From an uncultured Fibrobacter sp. (GTDB taxonomy: Bacteria > Fibrobacterota > Fibrobacteria > Fibrobacterales > Fibrobacteraceae), in NCBI GenBank assembly GCA_946405515.1, contig CAMJHM010000015.1, positions 1 to 43,158 of the forward strand: a DNA stretch of 43,158 bases. The letters are read 5' to 3'. The notes under the pieces are model-generated. The model was given only the letters and a program-made list of their open reading frames with translations, was not told the DNA's origin and searched no databases. This document shows positions 24,001 through 30,522 of the stretch, piece by piece (positions within the stretch are counted from its first letter, which is position 1; every line of letters starts with the position of its first letter). Position numbers and translations under genes: made by a program.

Positions 24001-26373
24001 GTGAGTGAAGACTACAAGTCCGTCACCATCAAGGATACGGTTGGTCTCGATGCAAGGTCCGGTGACGGCATGGGACGAATCGTCAAATACGAATGGGGAT
24101 GCGCGCCCAAGGGCAGCACAATCAACTTCTCTTGGTCTTCCAAGTCCTCGCCTCGCTATAACGCAGTAATGCCTTCCTCTGCAGAAAATGATTTCCGTTG
24201 CGTCATCCGCGTAACCGACGACGATGGGCTCACAGCCACCGACACGACACACATCGATGTCGCCCTCGCTCCGCCGACGGTCACCGTCAAGCACGAAGAA
24301 ATCACCACCCGTCCGAAATACAAAATCAATTTGGATGCCGACGCGAAGGATGCCGATAATTACGACGGCGAAATCGTCAAGCGCGAATGGAGTTGCGGCG
24401 AAGCTTATGAAATTCCGAACAAATGGAAGAAGGTCAGTTCTTTTGACACCTCGTGGAAAGCACCGGATAATGCAGTTCCTAACTACATTTGCGTAGCCCG
24501 AGTTACGGACGACGACGGCAACACCGCTATGGACACGACCATCGTCAAGTTCACCACAGACACACCAATTCTCAAAGCGAATGTCCCGATTATCTACGTG
24601 AACCTCGGCGATCCGTTTGATTTGAACGCCTCCATCAACGACGCTTGGCAGGGAGTCAACTGGTACAGCTGGCAATGCTTCGATACCAAGGGACATGCCA
24701 TGGAAAGCGAAAAGAAGTGGGCCTACAGAGGAACCCTCTACGATATCCGCACCGATACGGTTTCCTACATCAAAGACACGGACAAACTTAACGGCATTGA
24801 CTCGCTGCTCTGCGTCATCAGCGCCGAAGAATCGTCCAGCGACATGGTCCTCCAAGACACGACCATCGTCAAGATTATGCGTCAATATCCGGAAGGCAAA
24901 ATTTCCGCAGCAGATACCGTTTACCTGTGGAGCGGAGACAACACGGTCGATAACGATGCGAAGTACTTCTATACAAACGAATGGGGCGGTTTCCACTCCG
25001 TTCCAGGCGAACTGGCCGACCCGAGCGGCAACTTTGAATACCGTTGGAATTTCAGCAATGTAAGCAGCGCCTACTACATCGGCGAAAGCGATGGAAGCCT
25101 CGACACATCCAGCTATGAATTCAACACGGCATTCAAGCGCCCGACAAGCGAAGGCAGCATGACCATTTCGCTCGACTTCCGCGACAGTATTCCGCCGGGA
25201 AGCGCAACACAAGCCTTCTTCAAACGCCATAGCGGCCCCATCAAGACCAGAACTGTCTATTTCCGCAAGGCATGGAAGAACCTCGCACCGAGTGGCGACA
25301 CGGTCCTCGCACAAAGCAACGTAACAGTGGCCCCCGCGCTCACCACATTGAACGACAAACCTTATGTGGCCTATCTCAAGAGCGCTACCAGCATCCAAGC
25401 AACCTACTACAATGGATCTAGCTGGAAATCCCTCGGCGGCGCAGTGAGCACATCGGCAAATATCGCCAAGATACAGCTTGCAAGCAACGATAACAATGTC
25501 TATATGGGCATCATGACCGCAGACAAGAAGCTCGCCATATACAATTCCAGCGGCACAAGCGGATGGACCAAGATGGTGGATACCCTCAACGCCGACACCA
25601 CCTCCTTCCAGCTGTTGGCCAATAGTAACGGGCCCTTCGTCTTGTACCTGAAGGCCTCGAACAAGAAACCCTACTACGCCTCACCCACCAACAATTGGAA
25701 ATCCACGTCCATTAGCGACAAGGGTTGCCGTAACGTCACGGGCGCGTTCACCAGCAATGGTGGCTGGGTTGCCGTGTATGTTGACACGGCTAAGACATAT
25801 TCCGGATTCTACGCCTTGTACGACAACGGCAACAACAGAAAGACAAGAGACGTGGCTATCGCCGATAGCATCAATAAAGTCAATCTCACCATCGACAAGT
25901 CCAATAACACGGCTTACCTCGCCTTCCTCAGCCGCAAGGTGGAAAAATACGGGCCCTACGTGTACAAGGGCACCATAAACAGCAGCGATGTGAATTGGAA
26001 GAAAGACGGAGTGTTCGGCAAACCGATTGTCAACCGATTCGCTTACAGAATCCAGGTCACGGCAAAGAGCGGCAAGACATTTGTCGCCTTCGACGATGCA
26101 GACCGCCATTCCGCAGCACAGTCCCATGTCTACCAGTTGGCATCATCTTCTTGGAAACTGTACGGTGAAAACGAACTTCCCTACTTCAAGATTGAATTCT
26201 TCAACAGGAATGGTTACTACCTGCGCGGGTCACATCCGAATATTTCCATTGATGAAAATGGAGATGTGTACATCTCGATGCTCGCCTGGGAAAATGGCAA
26301 CGGCGGTGGCAACAACTACGGCCCCATTGCCATGAAATACGTAGCCAAGAATTGGGTCGTCAACGACAAATAA
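21040..26373 (+). CDS. Giant lipoprotein with tandem Cys-paired PKD/Ig-like repeats
   Basis: 1777 residues (1764 if it starts at ATG 21079). The signal ends in the lipobox LALSGC, so it is a lipid-anchored envelope or surface protein. Residues about 40-780 hold several beta-rich Ig-like modules, including a carboxypeptidase-regulatory-like one (GYVNFEGWSHHEGIRIVF). From about residue 790 to 1285 there are five repeats of roughly 97 residues. Each has W-x-C or F-Y-C early (residues ~821, 920, 1017, 1116, 1210) and a C-V-(V/I/A)-R-(A/V)-TDDD-like strand late, suggesting one disulfide per module. The last ~350 residues have repeated short W/Y-rich strands resembling a propeller. Likely a structural or adhesive surface protein; the ligand is unknown. 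The DUF6941-like gene follows after 11 bp. Confidence 0.82.
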   Translation: MYVPKKSIARFIDMRLRVFLAFAICLLALSGCSRESSISENVNLRNNHSVVFVSRTPFTDPQAFADSIMNLPNPDSVIAHDTLTVTINDTIYLMGFLKYNADKIYRYAWFFKNPDSTIVSKNATQEMWVFTKTSKKGNNCPVTKSSLFCPLFIAVDGNNARDTAGKDQFIRVIDTPPYLSVPKDTLWTRAKGEITFPIVALDSFGTIKDIKVDRDASGKSKPKSWKVKSIEGTDSMLVTIKYDSSYVKSNGNQKIYIIVTDDDDNETIDSVNLHFNIPPTIELLDPKDDGRYGTDERFAFFYKANDADNPASLRYFIRVAKSRDNYGTPPVLTDNDLVAKNIKDKSFEPKAKELNDSNVIVTLKNPKTILSGKLYWDVWVTDGYDTVYSEKIKEKDGTKRPWKFFYGNLKDTAGTFMGYVNFEGWSHHEGIRIVFQDSLGNRYYTHTADNGQFSISVKSGTYDMLAMDTTGYGFKDTILTKLFVDVSSDKNLGTLILRDTADPVIVFSDIPSDTINTPDLTLNGKFYDHGSQVKSAVATLDGDTLKFSSFSQNTWVVDLKKMTDGPHSFYISATDSAGRHSDSTITFYLHATSIHIMVNGQATSVQESSKPFTFTAELSKTSIADSLIWESNAPKFKKVRHKISNFTDTLRYSKASDIGDLESGKLYEMYTVTPSGIKSNIVRFGVFGKDPIIFFEKPSNDTIVTIDDKILFSVFFYPGEGESGTPSIKTIGEGCNRSFNSGVKIQEDESIHWSKPGDKQVIVYFEKNGKKAADTLRVKVIEDPPTIKILNKQSNTKKKIKTTETVDIKAFDKFGTVKEIKWTCSNNPITFDNDVTITEDDTVTAQITFTMPGTATSNYMCVVRATDDDNMYGYDTITYNIIEDKPYLLLNTHNATVKINTKVSLNGIAIDTLGSIVDYMFYCDSIKSHFANINENDWTHMSKLDTNIKVPDVPCTWTCLVHIVDDDSLVAADSATYTVVLDPPWVNVSEDYKSVTIKDTVGLDARSGDGMGRIVKYEWGCAPKGSTINFSWSSKSSPRYNAVMPSSAENDFRCVIRVTDDDGLTATDTTHIDVALAPPTVTVKHEEITTRPKYKINLDADAKDADNYDGEIVKREWSCGEAYEIPNKWKKVSSFDTSWKAPDNAVPNYICVARVTDDDGNTAMDTTIVKFTTDTPILKANVPIIYVNLGDPFDLNASINDAWQGVNWYSWQCFDTKGHAMESEKKWAYRGTLYDIRTDTVSYIKDTDKLNGIDSLLCVISAEESSSDMVLQDTTIVKIMRQYPEGKISAADTVYLWSGDNTVDNDAKYFYTNEWGGFHSVPGELADPSGNFEYRWNFSNVSSAYYIGESDGSLDTSSYEFNTAFKRPTSEGSMTISLDFRDSIPPGSATQAFFKRHSGPIKTRTVYFRKAWKNLAPSGDTVLAQSNVTVAPALTTLNDKPYVAYLKSATSIQATYYNGSSWKSLGGAVSTSANIAKIQLASNDNNVYMGIMTADKKLAIYNSSGTSGWTKMVDTLNADTTSFQLLANSNGPFVLYLKASNKKPYYASPTNNWKSTSISDKGCRNVTGAFTSNGGWVAVYVDTAKTYSGFYALYDNGNNRKTRDVAIADSINKVNLTIDKSNNTAYLAFLSRKVEKYGPYVYKGTINSSDVNWKKDGVFGKPIVNRFAYRIQVTAKSGKTFVAFDDADRHSAAQSHVYQLASSSWKLYGENELPYFKIEFFNRNGYYLRGSHPNISIDENGDVYISMLAWENGNGGGNNYGPIAMKYVAKNWVVNDK

Positions 26374-26384
26374 AAAGGATACAA

Positions 26385-26828
26385 ATGAATATTGAAATTG
26401 CAGCTATTTGCGATGCCGCCACGGCCAATGGCGTTGGCGGTCGCTTGAACATTCTGGGTGCATTTGACAGAATCTTTTCGAAATTTCCGCTAGTCATTCC
26501 ACAGTGCTCCGCCGTGTTCCGAATTCGCTACCAACGTTCCGAAGCCGGCATGCACAAGGTCCGTCTATCCATCGAGGACGTTTGCGGCAAGCCCATCGTC
26601 CCCACCATGGAATCGAACCTCCCGCTCGACAATGTCGTTACCGGATTCGATACGGCGGCAGTCAACATGATTCTCAACATGCAGCGCCTCAAGATAGAAA
26701 GGCCCGACAAGTACATGGTCCGCTTTTTCATTGACGACGAAGAACTCGCCGTGCTCCCGCTGTACATCCTGGAGCCGCCACAATCCAAGGTCCAGGCACC
26801 GGAATCGGACGAAGAAAAAATCAGCTAG
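26385..26828 (+). CDS. DUF6941-like small protein
   Basis: 147 residues from the ATG at 26385, with AAGG 6 nt upstream. The N-terminus (MNIEIAAICDAATANGVGGRLNILGAFDRI) and the pattern of a compact beta sandwich (HKVRLSIEDVCGKPIVP, YMVRFFIDDEELAVLPLYI) match the family I know as DUF6941, which is cytoplasmic and of unknown role. It follows the giant lipoprotein gene by 11 bp, so they share a transcript. Its stop overlaps the convergent phosphopantetheinyl transferase gene by 4 bp. Confidence 0.75.
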   Translation: MNIEIAAICDAATANGVGGRLNILGAFDRIFSKFPLVIPQCSAVFRIRYQRSEAGMHKVRLSIEDVCGKPIVPTMESNLPLDNVVTGFDTAAVNMILNMQRLKIERPDKYMVRFFIDDEELAVLPLYILEPPQSKVQAPESDEEKIS

Positions 26829-27388
26829 GCCAGTTCAACAGCCAGGCACATAGCGGCATCCCCCGCACCAAATAGGTCCGGGGCGAGCTTTTTTGTATCC
26901 AAATCAACAAGACGGACTCCGTTAACATCGTCCGACAACATGGAACAACGGAGCGTTCCTGCAAAAAAATCCCCGCCATGACACTTGTAGTAAGCCTCCT
27001 TGCGGCACCATAGACGGAAGAATTCTCTGTCGAAATTTTGGATTCCAAGCAGGTAGGAGACTTCTTCTTCGCTGAAGAATCTTTCGGCAAGCGACTGCCG
27101 GTTTTTGCGGAAGAACTCCAAGTCTAGGCCAACCACAGCATCAAAAGAATAGGCAAGCGCACACACATTGCCGGAATGAGTCCAGTTGGCATCGAAATCC
27201 CGTTCAGGGAAAAAAGGGCGCGGAGAATCAGGGCTTACGACCATGTCCGCTTCTGAGACCTTTTTACCGCAAGCGGCCGAAAGAATTTCGAAAATACGCT
27301 CGCGATGCCCGCGACGCCCCTCCTTCGGAAACATTGCGACAAAAACTTCCCCATAGGGCGTGATGATTTTGGTCGGTTTCAACTCCAT
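26825..27388 (-). CDS. 4'-phosphopantetheinyl transferase superfamily protein
   Basis: 187 residues. It should move the 4'-phosphopantetheine arm of CoA to a serine of a carrier protein. Both family motifs are present: VGLDLEFF (metal-binding GxDxE) and FFRLWCRKEAYYKCHGG (WxxKEAxxK), spaced about 40 residues apart as usual. The length lies between AcpS (about 120) and Sfp (about 220). The substrate may be the AcpP encoded at 41,465 or a secondary carrier; no polyketide or peptide synthase is in the window. Only 23 bp separate its ATG from the divergent lipoprotein gene. Confidence 0.88.
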   Translation of the reverse strand: MELKPTKIITPYGEVFVAMFPKEGRRGHRERIFEILSAACGKKVSEADMVVSPDSPRPFFPERDFDANWTHSGNVCALAYSFDAVVGLDLEFFRKNRQSLAERFFSEEEVSYLLGIQNFDREFFRLWCRKEAYYKCHGGDFFAGTLRCSMLSDDVNGVRLVDLDTKKLAPDLFGAGDAAMCLAVELA

Positions 27389-27394
27389 TCCCTA

Positions 27395-27404
27395 AAGATA
27401 ATTT
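27395..27404. promoter_or_regulatory. Overlapping divergent -10 boxes
   Basis: Plus strand TAATTT (27399-27404), 7 nt, then ATG at 27412. Minus strand TATCTT (27395-27400), 6 nt, then ATG at 27388. The two hexamers share two bases in a 23-bp intergenic space, leaving no room for leaders. Confidence 0.5.
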
Positions 27405-27411
27405 CTACTTT

Positions 27412-27918
27412 ATGAATATGCATCACCCCGGACGAAATTTATCCGCAATATTTTCCTTTTTTCTGCTGCTCGGCTGTTCAGAAATCAACGACAGTTGGGA
27501 AGTCAAAGGGGGCGGATACTTCAAATACACGGTCAACGGAGGCAGTTCCTACACCATCGAGCTCGACGACGACGATGTCGTCCGGCCCGATTACGGACGC
27601 AGCTATTTCCAGGTGCAAACACGACTAAGCGAAAGCAGCCGCGGGGACCAGTTTTCTATCCTCGTAAACCGCCCTATTCTCGGTTACAACGATGCCGACC
27701 GCACTTACAGTTGGATGATTGCGGAAAAATCCGAAAAGGGTTACCTTGTGGGAGACAGCAACATCGTCCACTTTGACAAAATGGACAACGATTCCACGTG
27801 GACAGCCAATGTAGACCTCTATTTCCAGGACTGTAGGAACGGGGAGTGCGAAGCCGAGCGCAAGCCAATACACATTAAGGGGAGACTGCGTTACTGGATC
27901 TCGGAAGATGATAGATGA
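27412..27918 (+). CDS. Small lipoprotein of unknown function
   Basis: 168 residues. The signal has a hydrophobic core (LSAIFSFFLLLGC) with a lipobox LLLGC, cysteine near residue 22. The mature part is beta-rich and acidic (ELDDDDVV) with one C-x4-C pair (CRNGEC). No family is recognised. Divergent from the phosphopantetheinyl transferase gene. The TGA stop (27916-27918) lies inside the first heptad (GATGAGG) of repeat island A, so the element begins within the gene. Confidence 0.75.
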   Translation: MNMHHPGRNLSAIFSFFLLLGCSEINDSWEVKGGGYFKYTVNGGSSYTIELDDDDVVRPDYGRSYFQVQTRLSESSRGDQFSILVNRPILGYNDADRTYSWMIAEKSEKGYLVGDSNIVHFDKMDNDSTWTANVDLYFQDCRNGECEAERKPIHIKGRLRYWISEDDR

Positions 27919-28080
27919 GGTCGCTGCGCTTTGAGGTCGCTCCCTTCGGGAGCTTCGAGGTACGAGGTCGGTCGCTACGCTCCCTTCGAGGTGTGAGGAA
28001 AGTAGACGAGAGACGAGAGACGAGAGACGAGAGAGGAAAAAATATCACTGCTCGAGCCTGGAGCCTAAATAGTAGGAAGT
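27914..28080. repeat. Repeat island A, left part: GAGG heptads, hairpin, GACGAGA x4
   Basis: Seven-base words of the form NNNGAGG (GATGAGG, TTCGAGG, TACGAGG, TGTGAGG) around a perfect GCTCCC-TTC-GGGAGC hairpin (27939-27953), then four exact GACGAGA units (28005-28032), then GCCT-type heptads. The stretch 27964-27998 is a near copy, inverted, of 38412-38450. Confidence 0.9.
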
Positions 28081-28083
28081 GAC

Positions 28084-28144
28084 TTGTCATTGCAAGGGAC
28101 GATTGCCAGAGCCTGCCGCGAGCGAAGCGTGGCGGAAGCAATCT
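28084..28144. repeat. 61-bp dispersed element, copy 1
   Basis: 58 of 61 bases match the reverse complement of 40323-40383. Ends are TTGTCATTGC and GCAATCT, giving GATTGC/GCAATC inverted words, with an AGCGAAGCG core. Confidence 0.92.
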
Positions 28145-28183
28145 CTAGGTATGGGTTAGGGATAAGAATCTAGGATCTAGAGA

Positions 28184-28333
28184 CTAGGGAGAAATATCAC
28201 GGCTTCGCCGTCTTATATTGACGCACGAAGTGCGTGATTCTTTTCACTAGCCTCCCACCTAAAGGTGGCCATGCCCACATAAGTGCTAAAGCACTAAGTG
28301 GTCAAAGGTATTCTCTAGTCTCTCGAAGCCTCA
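28184..28333. repeat. 150-bp inverted repeat, copy A (hairpin array)
   Basis: Reverse complement of 38174-38323 with one mismatch. Contains hairpins ACGGC-TTC-GCCGT (28199-28211), ACGCAC-GAA-GTGCGT (28221-28235), CCACCT-AA-AGGTGG (28255-28268) and AGTGC-TAAA-GCACT (28282-28295). Confidence 0.97.
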
Positions 28334-28380
28334 CTGCTCACTGCTCATTGCTCATAGCTCACTGCTCGCGCCTCGAGCCT
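28332..28380. repeat. Seven in-register heptads (CACTGCT type)
   Basis: Seven consecutive 7-mers, mostly CACTGCT with changes such as CATTGCT, ending in CGAGCCT. The remaining DNA up to the tRNA promoter shows nothing else I recognise. Confidence 0.9.
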
Positions 28381-28450
28381 GAACGTCTCCTCCCGCATAA
28401 TATAAAGAAGCAACAAATCCCGCCTTTTGACAATAACCTCTAAAAACCCC

Positions 28451-28479
28451 TTGACAAAACCAAAACATTTTTCTAATAT
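28451..28479 (+). promoter_or_regulatory. Sigma-70 promoter of tRNA-Val
   Basis: TTGACA (28451-28456), 17-bp spacer, TAATAT (28474-28479). It is a near-consensus promoter starting RNA about 7 nt later, just before the tRNA 5' end. Confidence 0.9.
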
Positions 28480-28492
28480 TGCCCTACCCCGA

Positions 28493-28566
<74 letters not shown>

Positions 28567-28570
28567 CTGA

Positions 28571-28601
28571 AAAGTCCTCGCAGAAATGCGGGGATTTTTT
28601 T
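28571..28601 (+). terminator. Intrinsic terminator of tRNA-Val
   Basis: TCCTCGCA-GAAA-TGCGGGGA followed by seven T's, starting 5 nt past the tRNA. Confidence 0.9.
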
Positions 28602-28656
28602 ATGACTGCTAGAAGACTTTTATGGAACTATCTGCTTAGCCGGTGGTTTTCTTTAC

Positions 28657-28690
28657 ACAAAAAAGCCCGGGGCTTAACCCCGAGCTTTTC
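28657..28690 (-). terminator. Intrinsic terminator of the SLC13-type gene
   Basis: Stem 28661-28672 with 28678-28689 (CCCGGGG/CCCCGAG core, one mismatch), with a T-run on the minus strand, 21 bp past the stop. Confidence 0.85.
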
Positions 28691-28710
28691 GTAAAAGGTA
28701 TGACAAGAGA

Positions 28711-30396
28711 TTACTTCGCGGCGGCAGGTGCTGCAGCAGAAGCAGCGGCGCTGTCAACAACGACCTTTGCAGCGGAATCTGCCGGGATAGCGACGGCACT
28801 ATCAAGGGCTGCCGGGGCAGCGGCTTCAGCCTTCGTTTCGGCGGCCGGAGTTGCAACAACTTTTTCAGCAGCAACCGGAGCGGCAGGAGCAGCGTCAGCA
28901 GCCTTCGGAGCCGGAGTTCCGAAGAAGTTCATCTTGGCGAGAAGAATCATCATCACCCAGGAGAGGACAAGGCCAGAGAGGCCCATCACAACGCCAGTTT
29001 TCGCCATGCCGTTCGTGTCGGTATAACCCGTCGCATGGGCAAGTGCGTTAGGCGGCGTCGAAATCGGGAGGCTCATGCCAAGAGAGCTTGCAAACGCAAC
29101 GGACACGAGGAGAGCCGTCACGCCACCGAGGCCAACGAGGTTGTCCTGGCAAGCGATACCCACGGCGCAGAGAATCGGCACCAAGAGCGTAGCCGTAGAG
29201 GTGTGGCTCATGAAGTTCGCCATGAAGAGGCAGATGATACCGCAGCCGACCATCAGCGCGAACGGAGACCAGCTTGCAAACGGAATCGTCTTGATGAGGT
29301 GAGCGGCAAGGCCAGTCGCATTGAGGCCCACGCCAAGAGCGAAACCACCAGCCACAAGCCAGAGCACGTCCCAGCTCATCGCATTCAAATCCTTCTTGGT
29401 AATCACACCCGTGAGGGCGAATACAGCCATCGGAATCATGGCAATCGCGTTATCGTTAATGCCATGGCCCGGGATAGGACCGATACCGTTCTTGCTGATA
29501 ACCCACAGAACAACGCAGACAACAAAAGTAATATAGACGATAATGGCCTTGGGGCTCGTATCAAACTTGCCAGCACCTTCAATATTCAAGACCATTTCCT
29601 TCATCTTGATCGGATAAATCTTGAGGAGCAAGAGCCAAGCAATCACCATCAAAACAATCACGTACGGAATACCGAAAGCCATCCACTGACCGAAGCTCAC
29701 CGGGTTTGCAACAAGGTCGCCACGGGCAACGGCGTCATTCAAAGCGCCAAGGGCAATAGCGTTAGGAGGCGTACCGATCGGGGTACCCATACCGCCGATG
29801 TTTGCGCCGAGAGGAATGGCAAGAGCAAAAGCAGCTTTACCGCGGTCGTCTTCGTCAAAGAGCTTGAGCACCGGAGCGAGGATGGCAAGCATCATGGCGG
29901 CGGTAGCGGTGTTGCTCATGAACATGGAGAACACGGCGGTGATGAGCATGAGGCCGAGGAGCACGAACTTCGGGTTCTTGCCGAAGGGCTTCAGGAGCAC
30001 GCGGGCCAGGTTCAAGTCCATCTTGTACTTGGTCGCGGCAGCGGCGAGGAAGAACCCGCCCAAGAAGAGCATGATAATCGGGTTCGCGAAGGTTGCCATG
30101 ACGGACTTGTGGCTAATCATCGTCACGCCGTCCACGCGGAACGGGGCGAGAGCCGAATCCGACATCGTGACAATCATGAGCACGATGACAAGCATCGAGG
30201 TGGACCAAATCGGGAACGGTTGCAGAATCCAGAAAAGAGCAGCCATGACGAAAACGCCAATGACGCGAATTTCGAGCGGATTCAGGATTCCCATGGGACT
30301 TGCGGCATCGAATCCGAGGGATTCGTAGGGCAAGAAGAGGGCGGCGATGGCAAGCAACGACGCAATGATGAATTTGATGAATTTAGCCTTTGTCAT
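28711..30396 (-). CDS. SLC13/DASS-type anion:Na+ symporter with Ala/Pro-rich tail
   Basis: 561 residues with about 11-12 membrane helices. The family takes up di- or tricarboxylates or sulfate with Na+. Signature stretches are FLGGFFLAAAATKYKMDLNLA, MLFSMFMSNTATAAMML-like SNT motif (VFSMFMSNTATAAMM), IGTPPNAIALG, the second-half NFMSHTSTATLLVPI and SLGMSLPISTPPNALAHATG. A dicarboxylate such as succinate or fumarate is a reasonable guess in a succinate-forming organism. The last ~68 residues after FFGTPAP are almost only Ala, Pro, Val, Glu and Lys, not part of the family fold, and probably cytoplasmic. A terminator follows. Upstream DNA (30,397-30,522) has AT-rich -10-like words. Confidence 0.92.
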   Translation of the reverse strand: MTKAKFIKFIIASLLAIAALFLPYESLGFDAASPMGILNPLEIRVIGVFVMAALFWILQPFPIWSTSMLVIVLMIVTMSDSALAPFRVDGVTMISHKSVMATFANPIIMLFLGGFFLAAAATKYKMDLNLARVLLKPFGKNPKFVLLGLMLITAVFSMFMSNTATAAMMLAILAPVLKLFDEDDRGKAAFALAIPLGANIGGMGTPIGTPPNAIALGALNDAVARGDLVANPVSFGQWMAFGIPYVIVLMVIAWLLLLKIYPIKMKEMVLNIEGAGKFDTSPKAIIVYITFVVCVVLWVISKNGIGPIPGHGINDNAIAMIPMAVFALTGVITKKDLNAMSWDVLWLVAGGFALGVGLNATGLAAHLIKTIPFASWSPFALMVGCGIICLFMANFMSHTSTATLLVPILCAVGIACQDNLVGLGGVTALLVSVAFASSLGMSLPISTPPNALAHATGYTDTNGMAKTGVVMGLSGLVLSWVMMILLAKMNFFGTPAPKAADAAPAAPVAAEKVVATPAAETKAEAAAPAALDSAVAIPADSAAKVVVDSAAASAAAPAAAK

Positions 30397-30483
30397 AACG
30401 GGCGCAAATTTAGTAATAATAGAGGGTTTCGGCTATACTATTATTTACGCACATTAACAATATGATGTTAGACTGGGAAAATT

Positions 30484-30505
30484 ACGCAACACTTGCGTTT
30501 TTTTT
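30484..30505 (+). terminator. Intrinsic terminator with plus-strand T-tract, no plus-strand gene
   Basis: Stem ACGCAA/TTGCGT with a CAC loop and eight T's on the plus strand. It sits past the minus-strand secreted-protein gene (stop 30523) but its good T-tract faces the other way, so it may end a short plus-strand RNA or serve both strands poorly. Confidence 0.6.
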
Positions 30506-30522
30506 GCGAAAAAGCCAAAAAA

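Noticed and set aside
23749..25398. 549-codon open frame antisense to the giant lipoprotein gene
   Set aside because: It reflects the GAC/GTC-rich TDDD repeats read backwards; no start signal.
27919..28450. Insertion sequence or transposon
   Set aside because: No transposase frame and no target-site duplication could be identified; the islands are non-coding mosaics.
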